Assembly: GCA_018881555.1 (NCBI GenBank)
Contig: JACAXG010000204.1
Location: 806,001-870,000 of the forward strand
Reading direction: 5' to 3'
DNA: 64,000 nt
Source: Amblyornis subalaris
Taxonomy: Eukaryota > Chordata > Aves > Passeriformes > Ptilonorhynchidae
The first letter of the stretch is position 1. The number at the start of each line of letters is the position of its first letter. The translations under genes and the position numbers were made by a program. Under the pieces are notes generated by a model. That model was not told where the DNA came from, searched no databases, and saw nothing but the letters and a program-made list of their open reading frames with translations. Positions 25,149-50,065 of this stretch are shown here, piece by piece.

Positions 25149-26538
25149 TTTTTAAAAAGAAAAAAAAAAAAGAATACATCCTTTTAGAGAATGGAAATGT
25201 GTACAAAGTTATGTATTTCAATGAATTCACACATTAAAGAAATAGGCTTTGAAAAATATCTCTAATGCATGGGACTTAAAAATTCTTTCACAACCAATAA
25301 TGCTTTTTTCCAAATACTCTGTAATAATATGGCATTGGGAGAGCCAGAGATCCCCTGAGATGCCAGTACTGCTAGTACAGAAGGTGCCTGACCTCAGTCC
25401 CTCAGCCATGAGTACCAGGGATATCCCACTAATTCTGCAAGGTAGAAAAGGAGGTGCTCCAAAAACCACAATGCCATAATCCAAGACCACCCCTGGAAAA
25501 TCCAACAATACCTCAAAGCTGGCAGAGAATCGGCAGTTCCCACACATCTCTAAATTAACTCATCCCAACCTCGGTATTTAGTAACAGCTTTAAGGAGTAT
25601 ATTTGTATATAAATCTACTGAAAAAAAAAAAAACACCCCAACAACACTATTGTAAAATTTACATGAACACACGCAACTTTAGCAACGCCATGTTTCCAGT
25701 GGATCTTGGCTATTAGCTGCTTGCAGTTTATATACATAGCTGATTAATTAGAAAGGCTGCTTTCTGTCTAGGTTAGCCCCTGGCTAGAATAAGGATTTCC
25801 TACGTGTGATCTTCTAGGAGCTGGCAATATTAAAATTTTTGATTATAACACCAGGGTGCATTTGTTTGTAAACATTTTGCCTAAATATTAAATGAAAATC
25901 CAATGCATTCTTACTCTCTGCACTGACATTATGGATCAGCTGACTGATAGTGTTCTAGGAATTCATAGGAGATATAAAAGTTTGGCCAATAAAAATCCTT
26001 TAGACAAGTTAATTCCTAGTGTCAAGTTACTGATGTTAGAGCAACATCAAGCAGAATTTGATCCATAGTAGAATCACAGGCAAATTTTCTCCAGGATGTA
26101 GGAGTTTCCAATCCATGCCAGCAAAACAATATAAGTTTTGCATGATCCCCATTCTACAGATTGGAATACAGGTTTGAAGGGAAGCAGCTTGCCAAGGTGA
26201 CAGGCAATGTCAGCAACATCGCTCGGAAGAGCTTCAGATTCCTGAACACCTGCTGCATGTTGGACAGCAATGCCCACTTCTCTCCTGACTCCTACAGTCC
26301 TCAATCCCCTTCTATTAGGAAAAGATTACATGATACTGCATTTTGAGGAAGGCTCACAGGGAAATGTCATAAGCAAATGTGTCAGGGATATACAAAAAAG
26401 AAAAAAAAATTACTAGAATATCTCAAGACAGGTAAAAAACTCTTCCTGTTGTTCTTGAAGCTCTTCTTAACTTCTTCTCCTTTTTGCCAACTGCAGTCCT
26501 GAGTAATGAATACCTGCCAGATCCGGGTGGCAGCTTCC
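25120..26538 (-). other. AQP3: AQP3 3' untranslated region
   Basis: The stretch runs from the stop codon to the first good polyadenylation signal and has no coding capacity. It is A/T-rich, with short A-runs (about 25153-25171 and 25621-25633), and holds a MIR-like SINE relic. The 3' end is set by the AATAAA at 25143-25148. Use of farther signals (tttatt on the plus strand at about 24564-24569 and 23950-23955) cannot be excluded. Confidence 0.65.
26141..26290 (-). repeat. MIR-like SINE relic in the AQP3 3' UTR
   Basis: On the plus strand the order is CCCCATTCTACAGATTGG, then GCTTGCCAAGGTGACA, then a GGAAGAGCTTCAGATTCCTGAA-like block. This is the reverse complement of the conserved MIR core and its 3' side. 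It lies on the same strand as the gene, so it is transcribed in SINE sense. Divergence is high and the borders are approximate. Confidence 0.55.
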
Positions 26539-39116
<12,578 letters not shown>

Positions 39117-39183
39117 CGCAGTAGAGGTGCTCCTCAAGCGGTGTCAGGGAAAAAGCAGCAGCTGACAAAGCCTCAGCAAAGTT

Positions 39184-39300
39184 TCTTCCCCAGCCTAGCT
39201 GCCTTTGCTTTTAAGTTCATTGATGCCTGACACACCTCCTGGGTAACCACACCCCTTCCACCCGCTCCTCAAATCCAACTTTTTGTTCCTCCTTTTCAGC
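39184..39300 (-). promoter_or_regulatory. AQP3: Probable AQP3 core and proximal promoter
   Basis: On the minus strand a TATA-like CTTAAAAGC lies at about 39206-39214. That would place initiation near 39180-39185 and give a 5' UTR of about 65-70 nt, close to the short leader of mammalian AQP3. Upstream, at 39244-39255, a CACCC/KLF-type GGGGTGTGG overlaps a RUNX-type TGTGGTTA. A GAGCGGGTGG block follows at about 39259-39268. The motifs are visible; their use is inferred from position. Confidence 0.5.
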
Positions 39301-40949
39301 GTGAGACAGCGTGGGTGGTTTTTTTCATTTTCTTTATTGCTTGCATAGGTGAGCAAAAGATTCAGGATCTTCAGAAGAAGAAGGAATTAAATGTGTCCTG
39401 CTCAAGCAGCTGCTGTTTTCATCACCACCTAAAACACCGGGCCATATCTGCCCTTCTCCAGCTTCAGCTAAATGCATAGACTGAGCAGTGCCTTACCCAT
39501 TTGTGTGAGCATGGTACTCTGCTTTCAGATTTCTTTCCCTCCCAAGCTCCTGCGGGATGGCAAAGTGATGTGTGCGCCTGTGTTGATTCAGAGGTTGTTG
39601 GTGCTTTGACAGCAAAATTGGGAGGCAGAAGGGTTTGAATCCCCATAGCTCACGCCAGAGCACTCCCGAGCTTCAGCAGTTACTCAGCTGAAGCTGGTAT
39701 CATGAAGCAAGACCAAAATCCTTTCCATGGAAATCCACATCTGGGTCCAAACTCTTTTGTATCATTGCAATTTGTCTCGTCCTCCCAGAGCTTTGGGAAA
39801 GCCCTGGCAGCCCAGTCCCCCTGAAAGCTGTGAAGAAAGGACACAAGATCCCCAGTGCTGAGCCAATCCCCATTATAGGAACTCAATGAGGAGCCCACAG
39901 ACTTACTGAGCCACACAGGAAAAAAACCCTCGCTGTCTTTTTATCCTCAGTAACATCCTGTATCACTCTGGGACTGTTCCGCAAGACAGCCTGGATGAAA
40001 GCAGTCCACACCATCTGAGGTGAGGGCTGCTAACAGGACATGTGCAATTCATGCCATCTCGTTTTTGTTAAGTGAGTAGTAAAAAATCCCTGGGCTCCTT
40101 GACTCACCAGGGCTTGACGCAGAGCAGCAGGGCTGAATCTGCAGGACTGAAAGGGACCCCTTTCCTTGATTTGTTCCCCCACCTCCTCTGCAAAGCCACA
40201 GATGCCCAGCTTTTCCTCTTCCCCTTATTTAACCATCAACTTTCCTGTGGAAAAACCAGAGCTTTTTAGTACAGTGGTGAATGGGTCTTTATTTTGTACA
40301 GAAACTGCAGCCAACCCGAGGAGCAGTCAGGAATGTGGTTAAGAAAGCAATAACGTGTGAGGAATCAAATACAGGGAAACCCTCAAGTCCAAACATAATT
40401 ACAGGGGCAGGAAACTTTCCTCATTTTTTTGTGCTCAAGCCGAGCCTGGGATTGCCAGCATCAATGGGCTCCTCTGAACTACAGTGAGTGCTCTATCAGC
40501 CCCATGCTTGCTGCTGCAGCTGCGGGTGCAAACCAGTGCTCAAGACACCCATTTTTAACCTTCTCTCCATATCTCTCCCCTCATCGTCTTGCAGTGCATC
40601 ACCAGCACCGTGGAGGCTCCTCACTTCTTCCTGCACTCCCTTCTCCTTTATATTTTGCTCTGTCCATTCACCCTGACATTGTACCAAAGTCCCCACAGCC
40701 AGAAATGTAGCTATGTGTCAATTATTTTTTCCCCTTTGGCAGTTCCCAAGCTAATACATGTAGCTTGGTTTGCCTTTTGTTGAACCACCAGTGTGCAGAT
40801 GCTGTGTTCTGCGGTGTAGTTAGTGAGATTTATTTAGACTAGCTCCCATTCCTTCCCTGCTGGTTAGGACAGGGCCGTCAGACAGAGGAGAAAGGTGAGG
40901 AGCAAAAAGCATGGGGAGGTGTGATGTTCTCCAAGCAGGTAGGTACATT
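39301..40949. other. AQP3 upstream region, no gene
   Basis: No exon recognised. This is the space in which distal AQP3 promoter elements would be expected. Confidence 0.6.
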
Positions 40950-41496
40950 TCTCCTGTCTGGATTTGATACGAGAATAACGTTGATAACACACTGATGTTT
41001 CAGTTGTTGGTCACCTCTGCATTCCCTAAACCAAGGACTTTTCAGTGTTCTGGACTCAGTCAGTGAGCAGGTGCACAAGAAGCCACGAGGGATCATGGCC
41101 TGGAGAGGGATCATGGCCTGGAGAGGGATCATGGCCTGACTCAAATTGCCCAAAGGGTTATTCCATACCACAGAACATCACACCCAGTATATGAACTGGG
41201 GGGGAATTGGCCAGGAGGGGCTGATCACTGCTGGAAAACAGGCTGGCTATCTGTCAGTGGGTGGTGAGGAATTGTACTCTTTATCACATGCCTTTCTTGG
41301 GTTTTATTCTTCTATCTTTCTCTTTTTCATTGTCATTATTATTACTAGTAGTAGTATATTTTATTTTGTTTCAATTCTTAAACTATTCCTCTCTCAACCT
41401 GCAAGTTTTACGTTTTTCTACCACTCTCTTCCCCACTGAGGGTGGGCAGGGGGCCGTGCATGGTATTTGGTTGCTAGCTGAGGTTAAACCACGACA
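40950..41496 (+). mobile_element. Avian ERV LTR, probably 5'-truncated solo copy
   Basis: Carries a GTTGATAACACACTGATGTT block, CACAAGAAGCC, CAAAGGGTTATTCCATACCA, a TATA-type CAGTATATGAACTGGGGGG (41181-41200), a long T-rich R/U5-like region with ATTTTATTTTG and TTCAATTCTTAAACTATTC, then GGTTAAACCACGACA at the 3' end (41496). From memory this is a widespread bird LTR family, here in plus orientation. No upstream internal region was seen. The 5' end is vague. Confidence 0.75.
41087..41139. repeat. 18-bp tandem repeat, three copies, inside the LTR
   Basis: Units GAGGGATCATGGCCTGGA at 41087, 41105 and 41123 (the last copy 17 bp). It lies just upstream of the LTR TATA region. Confidence 0.95.
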
Positions 41497-41591
41497 TGGT
41501 AAAAGATGGTGATAAGACCAGCATTAAAGCTGGTGCTTGGAAAAGTCTAGACAGAGGCAAGCCTGAGGAGCTGGGGTGGGGTGGGTGCTCT

Positions 41592-41725
41592 GACACCGGC
41601 TCTGTGCCTGACTCACTGCCTGACCCCAAGCAAATCCTTCACCTTTCCACACCCCAGCTTCTCCATCAGTAAATTGGAGAGTGATATCAGATTCCCCTCT
41701 TGGGGCGTTGTGAGGGTGAATCACT
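41592..41725 (+). repeat. MIR-like SINE relic
   Basis: GGCTCTGTGCCTGACTCACT, GACCCCAAGCAAATCCTTCA, CCAGCTTCTCCATCAGTAAA and GGGGCGTTGTGAGGGTGAA follow MIR consensus order and spacing in the sense orientation, across the core and the 3' side. Confidence 0.72.
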
Positions 41726-44700
41726 GCAGCCCAAGATCCAGTGACTTGAAATGAGCAATAGGGATTTATGCAATTGCTTTCCCAACAGGCAGCCATGTTA
41801 TTATCTAGGAAGGAGCTTGGGGAAAGGAGAGTGACGCAACGCTGGAAGAAGCAGAACGTCTTTTCAGAAACAATAACTAATCGAAGAGTGGGAAAGGGCT
41901 GAAAGCCCCCAAGCAGGAGCTTCTCTGTGCCAATACAGGAACTGCCATGCTGCACCAATCCGCTGGACTCCAGGGACACGGGATCTAATTACAAAACAAT
42001 TAAAGGTATGCATCTGCAGCCATAGGTTTCCAAGCAAGCCCATCTCTTGCAGTAACTGGTGCACGGGGTACTTGTACGCATCCTGGTTGTTAGAACAAAT
42101 CCACAGGATTGTAGAAGTAAACTAGGAAGGATGTAACAGGTAAGAATAACAAGATAGGATCTCAGAGCTGCTGGGCTCTCCTAGGGTTGGGTGGACACAA
42201 AAAGATGTCCATGCCTTTAGTGTTACCTTGCATGCACACCCAAAGAAGTTTTTTCACAGAAAAAAGCCTCAAAGAAAGGAAATTTCCAAAACTGTCACAA
42301 AAAGCTCATGCTTGACGTCCTGGTGGTTGTGCCAGAGCTAGTGAAGTGCAAGCAAGGGATTTCTCTTGTCAGTCACACCATGATGCAAACATCAGGTATT
42401 AAGGCACCTAGAATGAACTAACCGTATCAATCTGTACAGTGTCAAAAAATCAAGGCGGTGTAACACTCCAGTTTATGGAATCTGCTGGTTGCCCAGGGGA
42501 AACTCGAAGGGAAAAGGAAGCTCAACTCAGCAGGGAAATCAGAGACAGCATTACGTTGTGCGCCTTTCATAAATCTCAATCTTTTCTTCCAGTGTCTTCT
42601 GGGACCAAAAAATACAGCCATACCTAGGAATAAGCCAGGGTTTGAACCCATGCCCTCTGATCCTGGTCCAACAGAGCACTTCTCTGTAATGTTTGTCACT
42701 TTCTTATTCCTTGCCCTTCTCTCTGGCAGAACCGTGCAATGTGCCACAAGAAACTCACTGTGTGCTTGGGCTGTTATTTCTAGACAAGATCCAAAACTAA
42801 CACCCAGGTTCCAAGTTTGCTGTTTTTGTTTCAGCCTTGCCACTTGGCTCCATCCCTCACCACTCCATGCCAGGGGAAAGATACAGGTGAAATTATAAAG
42901 GAAGAACCAATTCCTGGCTGCTCCCATTCAGCTGTTTTCCTACTGGCTATAGTGACACAAAATAAATTCAGGCTCATAAACTCCTTGGCTTCTGCAGAGT
43001 CCTGAATCACCCTCCAGCAATGTAACTTTTCCTATAAAAATCCAAGTTTAACAACGTAACAAGACTTTTTCTTAAGTAGGTGAATGGATAAACCTGGACT
43101 GGTGGGTTCCACAGCTTGTCCGAGCCAAATTTATTCAGTCATCCCAGGATGGATGGTGCAATCCAATAGGGAGAAAAGCGTGAATCACTCAAATCTGTAA
43201 TGAGTCACCCGTTGCACTGATGGCGGGGTCACCTGGTGCAAAGCCGTTATGCCAAGAGAGGTCACTGTGTCAAGGCATGGCAGGATTCATCCTTGTGAAA
43301 TCTCCCATTGGAAGACACCTCTGACCATCTCCTTCCCGTGAGCTGCTTGACAGAGCAATATGGTGACATGTTCATTAGATTTCATTAAAAATAAAAATTA
43401 TAGTTTGCCTAGCAAGGCAGGGTAGGAAGTGAGTGGGTAGGAAGTTTATAAGCTTTCTAAACCATTCTAGCTGGAGGGTTAAGTGCAGTGATTTTGACAT
43501 CCTGCCTTGAATCTTCAGGTTTGCAGAGCCAGGTGTTTGTTTCATGTCTGGGTCTGCTTAGCCCTCCGATTTGAGTTGGAAAAATGAAGAAATTCCTCCA
43601 GGAAATGGTGATAATCTACACAGCCCAGTGTTGTTGATGACACCTGGTTTTAGAGAAGCTTAAGGTGAAACTGCAATCCTAATTAAGGTTCCTGGGACAC
43701 CAAAGAGTGGCCTGGAACCTGGCAAACTGGGTTTGGACTTGAATTACAATATAGTAATGGGAATAATATTTTAAATCCCTGAAAATAGATCTTCATTATG
43801 TCCACTGATTGAGACCAGGTGAAGGAAGGGGCACCCAGAGAGAAGTCTGTGCCTAATACCATTCAGAAGTATCTCGTAGGGATGGATCCCCCAGAGCTAT
43901 ATTGGAGCATGGACCCATAACTTGTCCCACTGGAGCTTCCTTGTCATGTGTAATTTCCTCCCCGTCCCAAAGCTTGTCCCAATTTACAGGAATAAACAAT
44001 GTACATCACATGCCATTGCTGTAGAGATGCCATTTTCCACCCTAAGCAGTTGCATGCCAGAATAACTACTGCACCCTGGAAAAGCATCAATTGCTCCAGA
44101 AGAAAGCTTTTTAATAACACATCTGAAGGGAAAGCTATTACAAGCAGCTCTCCTGAACAGCGTTTTGGCAGAAGCTTCTCCCATAAACTGCTCCATGTAG
44201 ACAGTCGTTCTTCTGAGAGCTGCAGAGCCAGTCCTGACTTGGAGACACTGCTGCTGTTGTGCACCACAGCAGGAGGTTCAAAGACCCCGAAGGCAGAAGA
44301 CACAGAAATGGTGTGAAACTCCACCAGCCCGAAGTGTGAGTCAGGAGTAATGACAAGAACTTTCCCTACCAGGTGAGGACATGTCCTGGAATGGAAAGTG
44401 TGCCTGCTCTCCAACCTAACCACAGCTAGTCCCCGCGGAAGTATTCCTCAGCACAGAAACAACCACTTTAAGAGAAAAAAAACCCACCTAGATAGAATTT
44501 TAGATGTGTATTCCACGAGATCACTTTAGGAGCGTCTCTTTGTCGGGCTATAAAGGAAGCCTAAAACAATTATATCAGGTGGAGACAGCTAGACATAATT
44601 GGTGTAACCCATCCCCAGTCTCTAAAGGGGTGCAGACCTGCAAAATGCAAAGATATTTTTATCTAAGATATTTGACTTTTCCATAGGCAGGGTGAGGTAT

Positions 44701-47700
44701 TTGCAATGGGAGCAGGGAAACCTTAATACAGTTCCACAGTTCACAGCAGGGGCTCTGTCTGCAATGCCATGTGAATTCCAGATCACCTTTGCTCGAGAAG
44801 GGTGAACTAAAAGTGGAAGAGGTGCAAAGGAACAGCAGAATGACAAACAGGTTAATGGAGTCCCACCATTCCAGTATGGGCCAAAAGGGCTCAAATAAGG
44901 TAACACAGTGAACCCAAGGCCAAGCTGGGACATACTGCTGTCAATAGGTACATCAGGAAGAAAAAGAAGCGTTTGTGTTGGCACAAGTGCAACTAGGGAT
45001 GAACCAGCTGTTGATAATTTTAGGCTGGAGAATAGAAACCACAGGAGCATGGATATTCTGTATTTTCCAATTCAAGTAAGATGTTTTTCTTTCCCAGGAG
45101 ATGCAAAGGCAGAAAGTATTAGAAGGTTAAATCTGAAAGGAAGCATGGTGTTCCCTGAAATAGTTAACTCTTTTTCCCCAGTTTCTGTCTCCTGACCTAA
45201 TTCTGTACCTCCAAGTCTCGCTTGGGTGTCTCATGATCTCTGCAGGGGATTTCCTACTAACCTGCACCCTCAGAGAAGAGAAGTGGACTTCTGAACTGTA
45301 AAAGCACCTTTGGAGCAAACTACATGCTCTGCCTCTTGTGTCTTCAGGGCTGCTGAAGGGCTGTGACTACCAGTTCACCTGGACGCTCCCTAAATCCACC
45401 TCTGCAAAAGCAAAGTGAGCTTGTCTGCACTTGCTTTAAGCAAGAACAGAGTCTGTTGTCCTCTTTGGGACATCCACTCCTTCATCTGATTTTAAATCAG
45501 TCGGAATCCTGGGGAAATTTCCATACTGACCTATTTATTTTTTTTCCCCTGGGTAGTTTAAGTATTAAACATCATCCTTTAGCAAACAGGCATTAAGGAA
45601 CTGCATTGTAATGGGCGTTTCTGAGATTCCATAATGAAACAGGGATTTGGCATGGACAAGCCACCTGAGACGAGTGCCTGCGGCTGTGGAGATAACAGGG
45701 CTGTAAACAGAAGGGCTGGGCTGTGCAGGGGATGCAACACCCAAAGTCTGAGGAGACACGAGCAGGCACCCACCTCCTGATCCACCAGAAGGGTCCCTCT
45801 CCCAAAGAAAGGGATAATGTCCTTTAACTGACAGCTCCTTCACAGGCGTCAGCAGGCGTGGGACATGAACTGGTTTGGGGCAATAGCTTTTAAACAGGTT
45901 CTGGAGTCTTCAAGGAAGTCTTGATCTCATGGAAGGGGAAAAGCAGAGAACTTGAAAACTGTTGTGGTGAGAGTCACTGTCTTTCCCTCACTCCCCAAGG
46001 ATGAAGTTACAGTGGTTGACAGACACTGCCACTGACCTGGAATGTCCCAAGGGTAAAGAGCCAACATTTCCTTATGAAAATGTCGCAGCCTCTTTTCCTT
46101 AGCCTGCGCAGAAGGAGCAAAATGGGGATTTACACACTGAAAGCCCTAAGAAGAGTCAGCAAAAGCAGATGCCAAATTAGGATCCCGGAGATGTTCAGAA
46201 TTTCAGTCCTAAACTAGAAGCACTGAAACAGGGCTAATCTTGTGCCTGGGAATACATTCTTTAGTTCCTGTGTGTGGGCACAGAAAGTCCAAGGCCCAGT
46301 TTGCTTCAGGACCCAGGGGGGAGAGATTTTTGGTCTTGAGAAGCCCACTGTCAAATCCAAGTGGTTTGTGGAAGCAGAGGAGAGGCCGTGGCAGGGGCAA
46401 TCCCCCCCCCAGACAGGCCAAGACCTCCCTGTACCCCTTACATCCAAGGGCAGGGCTGGGTGTTGAGAGCAACCAGTCCAGAAGCCACAGGATCTGCCTG
46501 CCCTGGCACAGGGATGAGAAACTGGCAGATAGGAAAAGATGCTTTCCCATAAACCACCAATGCATTTAGGGCCAGTGTTGGCAGCAGCTTCCAATCCCAA
46601 TCACCTCCTCCTGGGGTCAGACACTCTTTTTCCCTCAGGCAAGGAAACCCCCAGCCCTGTCAGCTGCCAGCATCCAGGCAGAGCAGGATGAAACCTGAAA
46701 AGAGGACCAGGTGGAGACAAGCAGAGTGTACTGAAGGAACAAGTAGGAGGTCCTCTCCCTCCGCCCATGGAGAGCTGCTGTGTCTCTACCTCCTTCTGGG
46801 ATGCAGAGGCAATGGATGCCATTGTCCTTGCAGCCTATGTCTCCCAGCAAATCCCAGTAGTGGAGTCCCATCCCCATCACAGCTCTTTTTCACTTCCAGA
46901 CTAGAGAAGAAGGAGTAATGCAAAGGTGGCAAGAGCAGCAGTCTGCCAGGGAGCTCAAAAAACACAGAAAGGAGATTAGCCCTCCCCAGGCTGGCAGCAG
47001 CCCAAGTCTCCCCATCACAGGCACCTTGTTGCACCAAGATTTGTAGGGTCGTAGGAGCAGGGCAATACTGCCAAAGCACCAAAATTTTCATGCTGTAGCA
47101 AGGTGTCTTGACACACACCCTTCCTGGGAAATCATTTCCCAGGAAAAACTGTCAATGGAAGTCTGTTGCGTGTGAGTGGGGCTTCCCAGGAGGGAGCTCT
47201 GGATCCTCTGGGGACAGGCTCTCTTGCTTTGCCTGTTAACCTACATACTGATGTACCCATTCTTCAGCTCCAGGGTGGGGGTATCGAACCCTCCAGCCCC
47301 TTATGGGAGGTGCAGGTGATGGATCTTTGATGTCCACCCCTGTCTCCCGAGCCTGCCACTCAGACATCGCACCTACCGCATCCTGCAGGAAGCCCAGAGA
47401 CCTGAATCAGACATGAGTTGGGCAACTGGAGTCAGCAAATTGGATACCTGTTACTGAAAAGCAAGATAAGATCTCTTAGACTCATCCTGCTTGTGGCTTG
47501 GGGAGGATCTATTGCAGGCACCCACCTGGGGCATCCGCTCAGCCTTGCAAAACCCTTACGAAGAGGCACCAGCCCTGGCTCCACACATGCTCTCCCACCC
47601 TTCCCGTGATGAATACACTCCGCTGGCAGAAATGACGATGCGCAGAATGAGGGAGTGGGGCTTGGCATGGCTGTTGGGCTGCTCATTCATCCTTCCCCTT

Positions 47701-49854
47701 GGCACATCAAGTCAGCACTGATGAGGGGAGGGTGAAGAAGCAAGAGAAAACCTGGTGGGATATCCCAGTGTGGACCACTGAGGAGGAAAAAGGCACACCA
47801 GTCATTTGTGGCAGATTTCCATAAGGGATGTGCCAGGAAGACTTGGTCCTGGTGGCTGCCAAAGAAATCACAGGAAGTCTGAACTTAAGGCTACTATTAA
47901 TCTATATAGGAAACTTCTTGCCTTGCTTCCCATCTAGGAGAGCAAAGGTGTGCGTGAAGGGAAGGAGAGGCATCAGTCTTTCTTCCTCAGGTGGGGTTTG
48001 ACATCCCAGCACTTCTGAGATCCCCAAGAGGCAAGAGCTGTGCCTCCCACACTCACACCGCTGGAACAGGTGGCTCCACAGCAGGAAGCAGAGCACCCTG
48101 CACCTCTCCCAGTGGGCATCCCAGACTCCCTGTGGAAACTGCACCAAGATGCAAGGGTGATGCAAGGCTGAGCTGCGCAGACCTCCAAGAACAAGCTGTT
48201 CAGAGTCAGCTCACATGGAGAGCCAGCAATAACTGCTATGTTTTCAGCCAAGGGCCATGGGCGCTGAGCAGCCCACAGGATCCAGATCCAGGGCATGCAA
48301 GGTGGCAAAGCTGTAGCAGAGGGAATTGCCTTGGTGCTGGTGTGACCTGCTTCTGGAACTACAGTCCTTTGCTGCAGTGTCTCATACTGTTCCCAGAAGT
48401 GGCCACAGCAGCTAATCCTGGCTCTTTCAGAAAAGGGTCAAGACTCTTTGCTCGTTTCAGTGAAGTGACAAGAGGTCTGCAGCAGTGTGTACTCATGTAC
48501 AAACCATGCTGCCCACGCTGGAGAGGCAAGGTACCCCTCAAATGGGGCATATCTTTCAGAAAGATATCAAGTGGGAGATCAAGACTCATGTCCTATCCTT
48601 TACAGCAATCCTTTACACCAGTGGCGTCCTGGGAGAGAGGTGCATTCTCTCAGGCTAAACAACCTGGTGGGTTACGTCAAGCTGGACCACAGCAAGCCCA
48701 GGAACCAGGGCAAGTTGCTGGTAATAACTCTTCCCAAGACCTCCTATCGAACAAGAAATTAATTTTTGCTCACTGAGACAGAGTTTTGTCAGTCTGTGGA
48801 GGAACACTGCTCCCTTGACACCAGCCCCGATCGTTTTGTTTGTTATCACTTACCGTAAGGTGCTTCGGAGAGGCTTCTGGAATGTACAGTGCCTTAAGGT
48901 GACGCTGGGCCACGAAACTCTAAACCAGCTTGTGCACCTCTGCGGTAAAGGATCACATCTGTCATTTTTACCTCCAGCAGCCGGAGCTGTTGAACTCAGG
49001 TCACCACTGTCTTTCATTGGTATTGTTTTTGCCGCTTGGTAAACAGGCAACTTTCCGTCCTGTTTCTGGGACAGTGTGTCCTGCAATGGATGGACTTCAG
49101 ACTAACACCTCAAGGTTATTGTTAATTTGTGTAACAGCAAATTCTGGACTAAATCTTCCACATATGTAAACTGGGGTATCTTCAGTTTTCAGCAATAGAG
49201 AATTTGGCCCCTAAAACTTGATTGCCCTGGGTGCTGGGGTGCTCCCCCGCTTGCGTTCTGCACCATTGGCCTGTGAGCAACACTACAGGTGGTTTCAGAC
49301 ATGTTTGGGCTCTGCCCTAGCATGCGTAAGAGCTCTGGCCACTGCCTGGGATTATACTTGAGTTATTGCCTCCCTTCACAGCAAAGAAGATGAAGGAAAC
49401 CAGAGATAATACGTGTGTACCAAAGCTGGCTACAAATTTTAGCTGCAATAAAGTTCAAAGACCCCTGCTCAGGAGTCTGCATGAACATGAGATGCATTTC
49501 TTAGTGCTGGCATGTCCAGCAATAATGATATTCTGACCCTGCATTCCCATCTCCCACTGGGACTGCCAAATCCACTAGCATCTAATTGCAAGAGCTGAAC
49601 AGCCCTGCTCTCCTGTGACTTGCCTGGCCACATGAACCACTTTTTGAAAGGCCATGGCAATGAAAAAGTTGTCACTGAAATGTCTGACATTGATAATGTA
49701 GTAGATACTCACTGGTGAGGAGAGGAAAGGGAACCTCTCATGACAGCAGATCAACAAGACAGTAGTATCTGCACCCAGCCCTGACAAGCGGGGTTCCAGG
49801 TGTTTTTGCACTTTTGAAAGATGTTTAAAAGTTAAAGACAGCACCAGGAAATTC
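41726..49854. other. Gene-free region
   Basis: No NOL6 exon (the expected mammalian upstream neighbour) or other gene recognised. The longest frame (47991-48776 plus, 261 codons) has low-complexity, unconserved-looking composition and overlaps frames on the other strand. A short C-run lies at about 46402-46410. Confidence 0.5.
42633..42685 (-). repeat. Possible MIR-like relic
   Basis: GCCAGGGTTTGAACCCATGC and CTCTGATCCTGGTCCAA match the box B-containing part of a tRNA-derived SINE in reverse orientation. The piece is short. Confidence 0.42.
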
Positions 49855-50065
49855 ACCTGAGGGCTAAAGCAAATAACACTTTGCGGGGAGAAGCTGAGAG
49901 TTCAGCATGTTCAGCCTTTCAGAGAGAAGATGGAGAGGCAGCTTGATTATAGGGTACGATACCACTGTGGGGAGAAAAATACAAGGTCTTTAATTTCCAG
50001 GAGAAAGGCATGTCAAGACAAATGGGTTTTAGCCTTGAGACAGACAAATACAAACGAGAAGCCCA
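49855..50065 (+). repeat. Degenerate CR1-like fragment
   Basis: Blocks resembling GCATGTTCAGCCTTTCAGAG, TGGGGAGAAAAATACAAGG and CAGGAGAAAGGCATGTCAAG occur in the order seen in older CR1 subfamilies. Confidence 0.45.

Noticed and set aside
47991..48776. 261-codon plus-strand open frame as a possible gene
   Set aside because: No recognisable domain, compositionally ordinary, several overlapping frames on both strands, no splice context, and no similarity to any family I know.
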